A stretch of DNA of 64,000 nt from Martinezella lusitana (GTDB lineage Bacteria > Pseudomonadota > Alphaproteobacteria > Rhizobiales > Rhizobiaceae), in NCBI RefSeq assembly GCF_016901135.1, contig NZ_JAFEVL010000048.1:1-64000 (forward strand), written 5' to 3'. Within the stretch, counting starts at the first letter, position 1, and every line of letters begins with the position of its first letter. The position numbers were made by a program, and so were the translations under genes. Of the stretch, positions 63,090 through 64,000 are shown piece by piece. The notes beneath the pieces were generated by a model. It had not been told where the DNA came from. It saw only the letters and a program-made list of their open reading frames with translations, and searched no databases.

Positions 63090-63956
63090 GTGAGCATGAC
63101 GACATCAGCTGCGCCCCGTGGCAATCGGGATATCTGCCTCGCGACGCTTCGCGATACCGATCGCGATCGCTACCTTGCCTGCCTGCTGGCACCGGAAGAG
63201 AAACGCCCAGCACTTGCCGCGCTCTATGCCTTCAATGCCGAGCTGGCGCGGGTGCGCGATCTCGTGCACGAGCCGCTGCCCGGCGAAGTGCGCATGCAGT
63301 ATTGGCGCGATCTTCTCGAAGGGCAGGCTCACGGATCGAGCGAGGCCAATCCGATCGCCTCGGAGCTTTTGATTGCGATCGAGCAGCACCGCCTGCCGCG
63401 CCAGACGCTGATCGACATGGTCGATGCGCGCATCTTCGACCTTTATGACGATCCGATGGAGACGCGCGCCACTTTGGAGGGCTATGCCGGCGAGACCGCC
63501 TCGGCCCTCATCCAGCTCGCAAGCCTGGTCTTGTCGCCCGAGGAGGCGAAGCGTTCGGCCGATGCGGCCGGTCATGCCGGCGTCGCGCAGGCGATTGCCG
63601 GGCTGCTGTTGTTGATGCCGCTGCACTGCCATCGCGGTCAGCTTTACCTGCCGCTCGAAATCCTGACCGCGACGGGCCTTGATCGCAACACTTTCCTCGC
63701 AGGCGAGGACAAAGCGCGTATTTCAGCCGCGATCGAAGCATTTGCCGGCCTTGGTCGCGAGCATCTGGCCAAGGCGAGGGCGGCGGGCGCCATACCGCCA
63801 GCAGTGTTTCCGGCCTTTCTGCCGGCAACCCTCGCGGAGCCGGTCTTGAAGAAGGCACAGAGGTTCGGATCCGGCCTGTTTGATCGCTCCCTGGTGCTGC
63901 CGCAATGGCGCCGGCAGATGCGCATGGCGCTGGCATCAATCACAAAGAAAATCTAA
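63090..63956 (+). CDS. Squalene/phytoene synthase-like protein
   Basis: 288 residues from GTG 63090 (or ATG 63096). The isoprenyl-synthase fold is suggested by ALYAFNAELARVRD (about 45-58), VRMQYWRDLLEG (about 67-78), the region DLYDDPMETRA (about 115-125), and GHAGVAQAIAGLLLLMP (about 165-181). The Asp-rich motifs DxxxD of true phytoene synthases are incomplete, so it is more like NDUFAF6-type proteins (complex I assembly) than a carotenoid enzyme. This fits its neighbour, the Mth938/NDUFAF3-like gene. Confidence 0.75.
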   Translation: MSMTTSAAPRGNRDICLATLRDTDRDRYLACLLAPEEKRPALAALYAFNAELARVRDLVHEPLPGEVRMQYWRDLLEGQAHGSSEANPIASELLIAIEQHRLPRQTLIDMVDARIFDLYDDPMETRATLEGYAGETASALIQLASLVLSPEEAKRSADAAGHAGVAQAIAGLLLLMPLHCHRGQLYLPLEILTATGLDRNTFLAGEDKARISAAIEAFAGLGREHLAKARAAGAIPPAVFPAFLPATLAEPVLKKAQRFGSGLFDRSLVLPQWRRQMRMALASITKKI

Positions 63957-64000
63957 AATACATCACGCTCGCGCAAGTCTCGGCGTTTATGGAGATGGGC
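63957..64000. other. Window end
   Basis: 44 bases after the last stop; no feature recognised. Confidence 0.3.

Noticed and set aside
63090..63956. crtB phytoene synthase
   Set aside because: Asp-rich catalytic motifs look incomplete and no carotenoid genes are near.

Overview
The window is chromosomal DNA from a fast-growing member of the Rhizobiaceae, most likely Rhizobium. The evidence is an ExoR homologue, an alphaproteobacterial RopA-type porin, a BA14K-like protein, PopZ next to valS, a fused SecDF, and the gene string argS - SPOR - nagZ - scpAB - tatABC - serS - surE - pcm - nlpD - yajC - secDF. Functions below are read from protein motifs and remembered family features; no database search was possible.

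Region 1 (1 to about 4.5 kb) is the end of a prophage. On the + strand it carries tail or fibre-like proteins, tiny membrane proteins, a calcineurin-like phosphoesterase and two 58-residue proteins with overlapping ends. Two small genes on the - strand follow. The prophage abuts a 42-nt 5' half of a tRNA-Leu(UAA) gene at 4464-4505, which looks like an attachment-site scar.

Region 2 (4.6-26.7 kb) is ordinary metabolism and regulation: a lipoprotein, ilvA, an HlyU-family protein, divergent SDR/TetR and azoreductase/LysR pairs, periplasmic cpdB, a PilZ protein, and an Lrp regulator beside an alanine dehydrogenase broken by a one-base frameshift. A leftward operon cysK-alaX-sseA-GNAT follows. The glycerol-3-phosphate transporter locus is split into ugpBAE (leftward) and a facing ugpC (rightward), each with a Pho-box-like site upstream.

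Region 3 (26.7-33.7 kb) is accessory-looking. It holds tRNA-Asn and tRNA-Cys genes, several small secreted or membrane proteins rich in His or Arg, the porin, a Rap1a-like secreted protein and gene-poor gaps.

Region 4 (33.7-44.4 kb) holds an isoaspartyl methyltransferase, popZ, valS, a FadL-type outer-membrane protein, exoR, xthA, erpA and dgt. The tolC gene I would expect between the methyltransferase and popZ is not there.

Region 5 (44.4-64 kb) is a dense housekeeping block: translation (argS, serS), cell envelope (SPOR protein, nagZ, nlpD), chromosome segregation (scpAB), protein export (tatABC, yajC, secDF), protein and nucleotide maintenance (surE, pcm), a DUF815 ATPase, an Mth938-like protein and a squalene/phytoene-synthase-like protein. 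Its NlpD-like protein has lost zinc ligands and is probably an amidase activator.

I found no CRISPR array, rRNA operon or insertion sequence, and no clear undescribed defence or mobile system. The strongest leads are the tRNA-Leu scar, the ald frameshift, the missing tolC, the split ugp locus and the SD-supported small genes.
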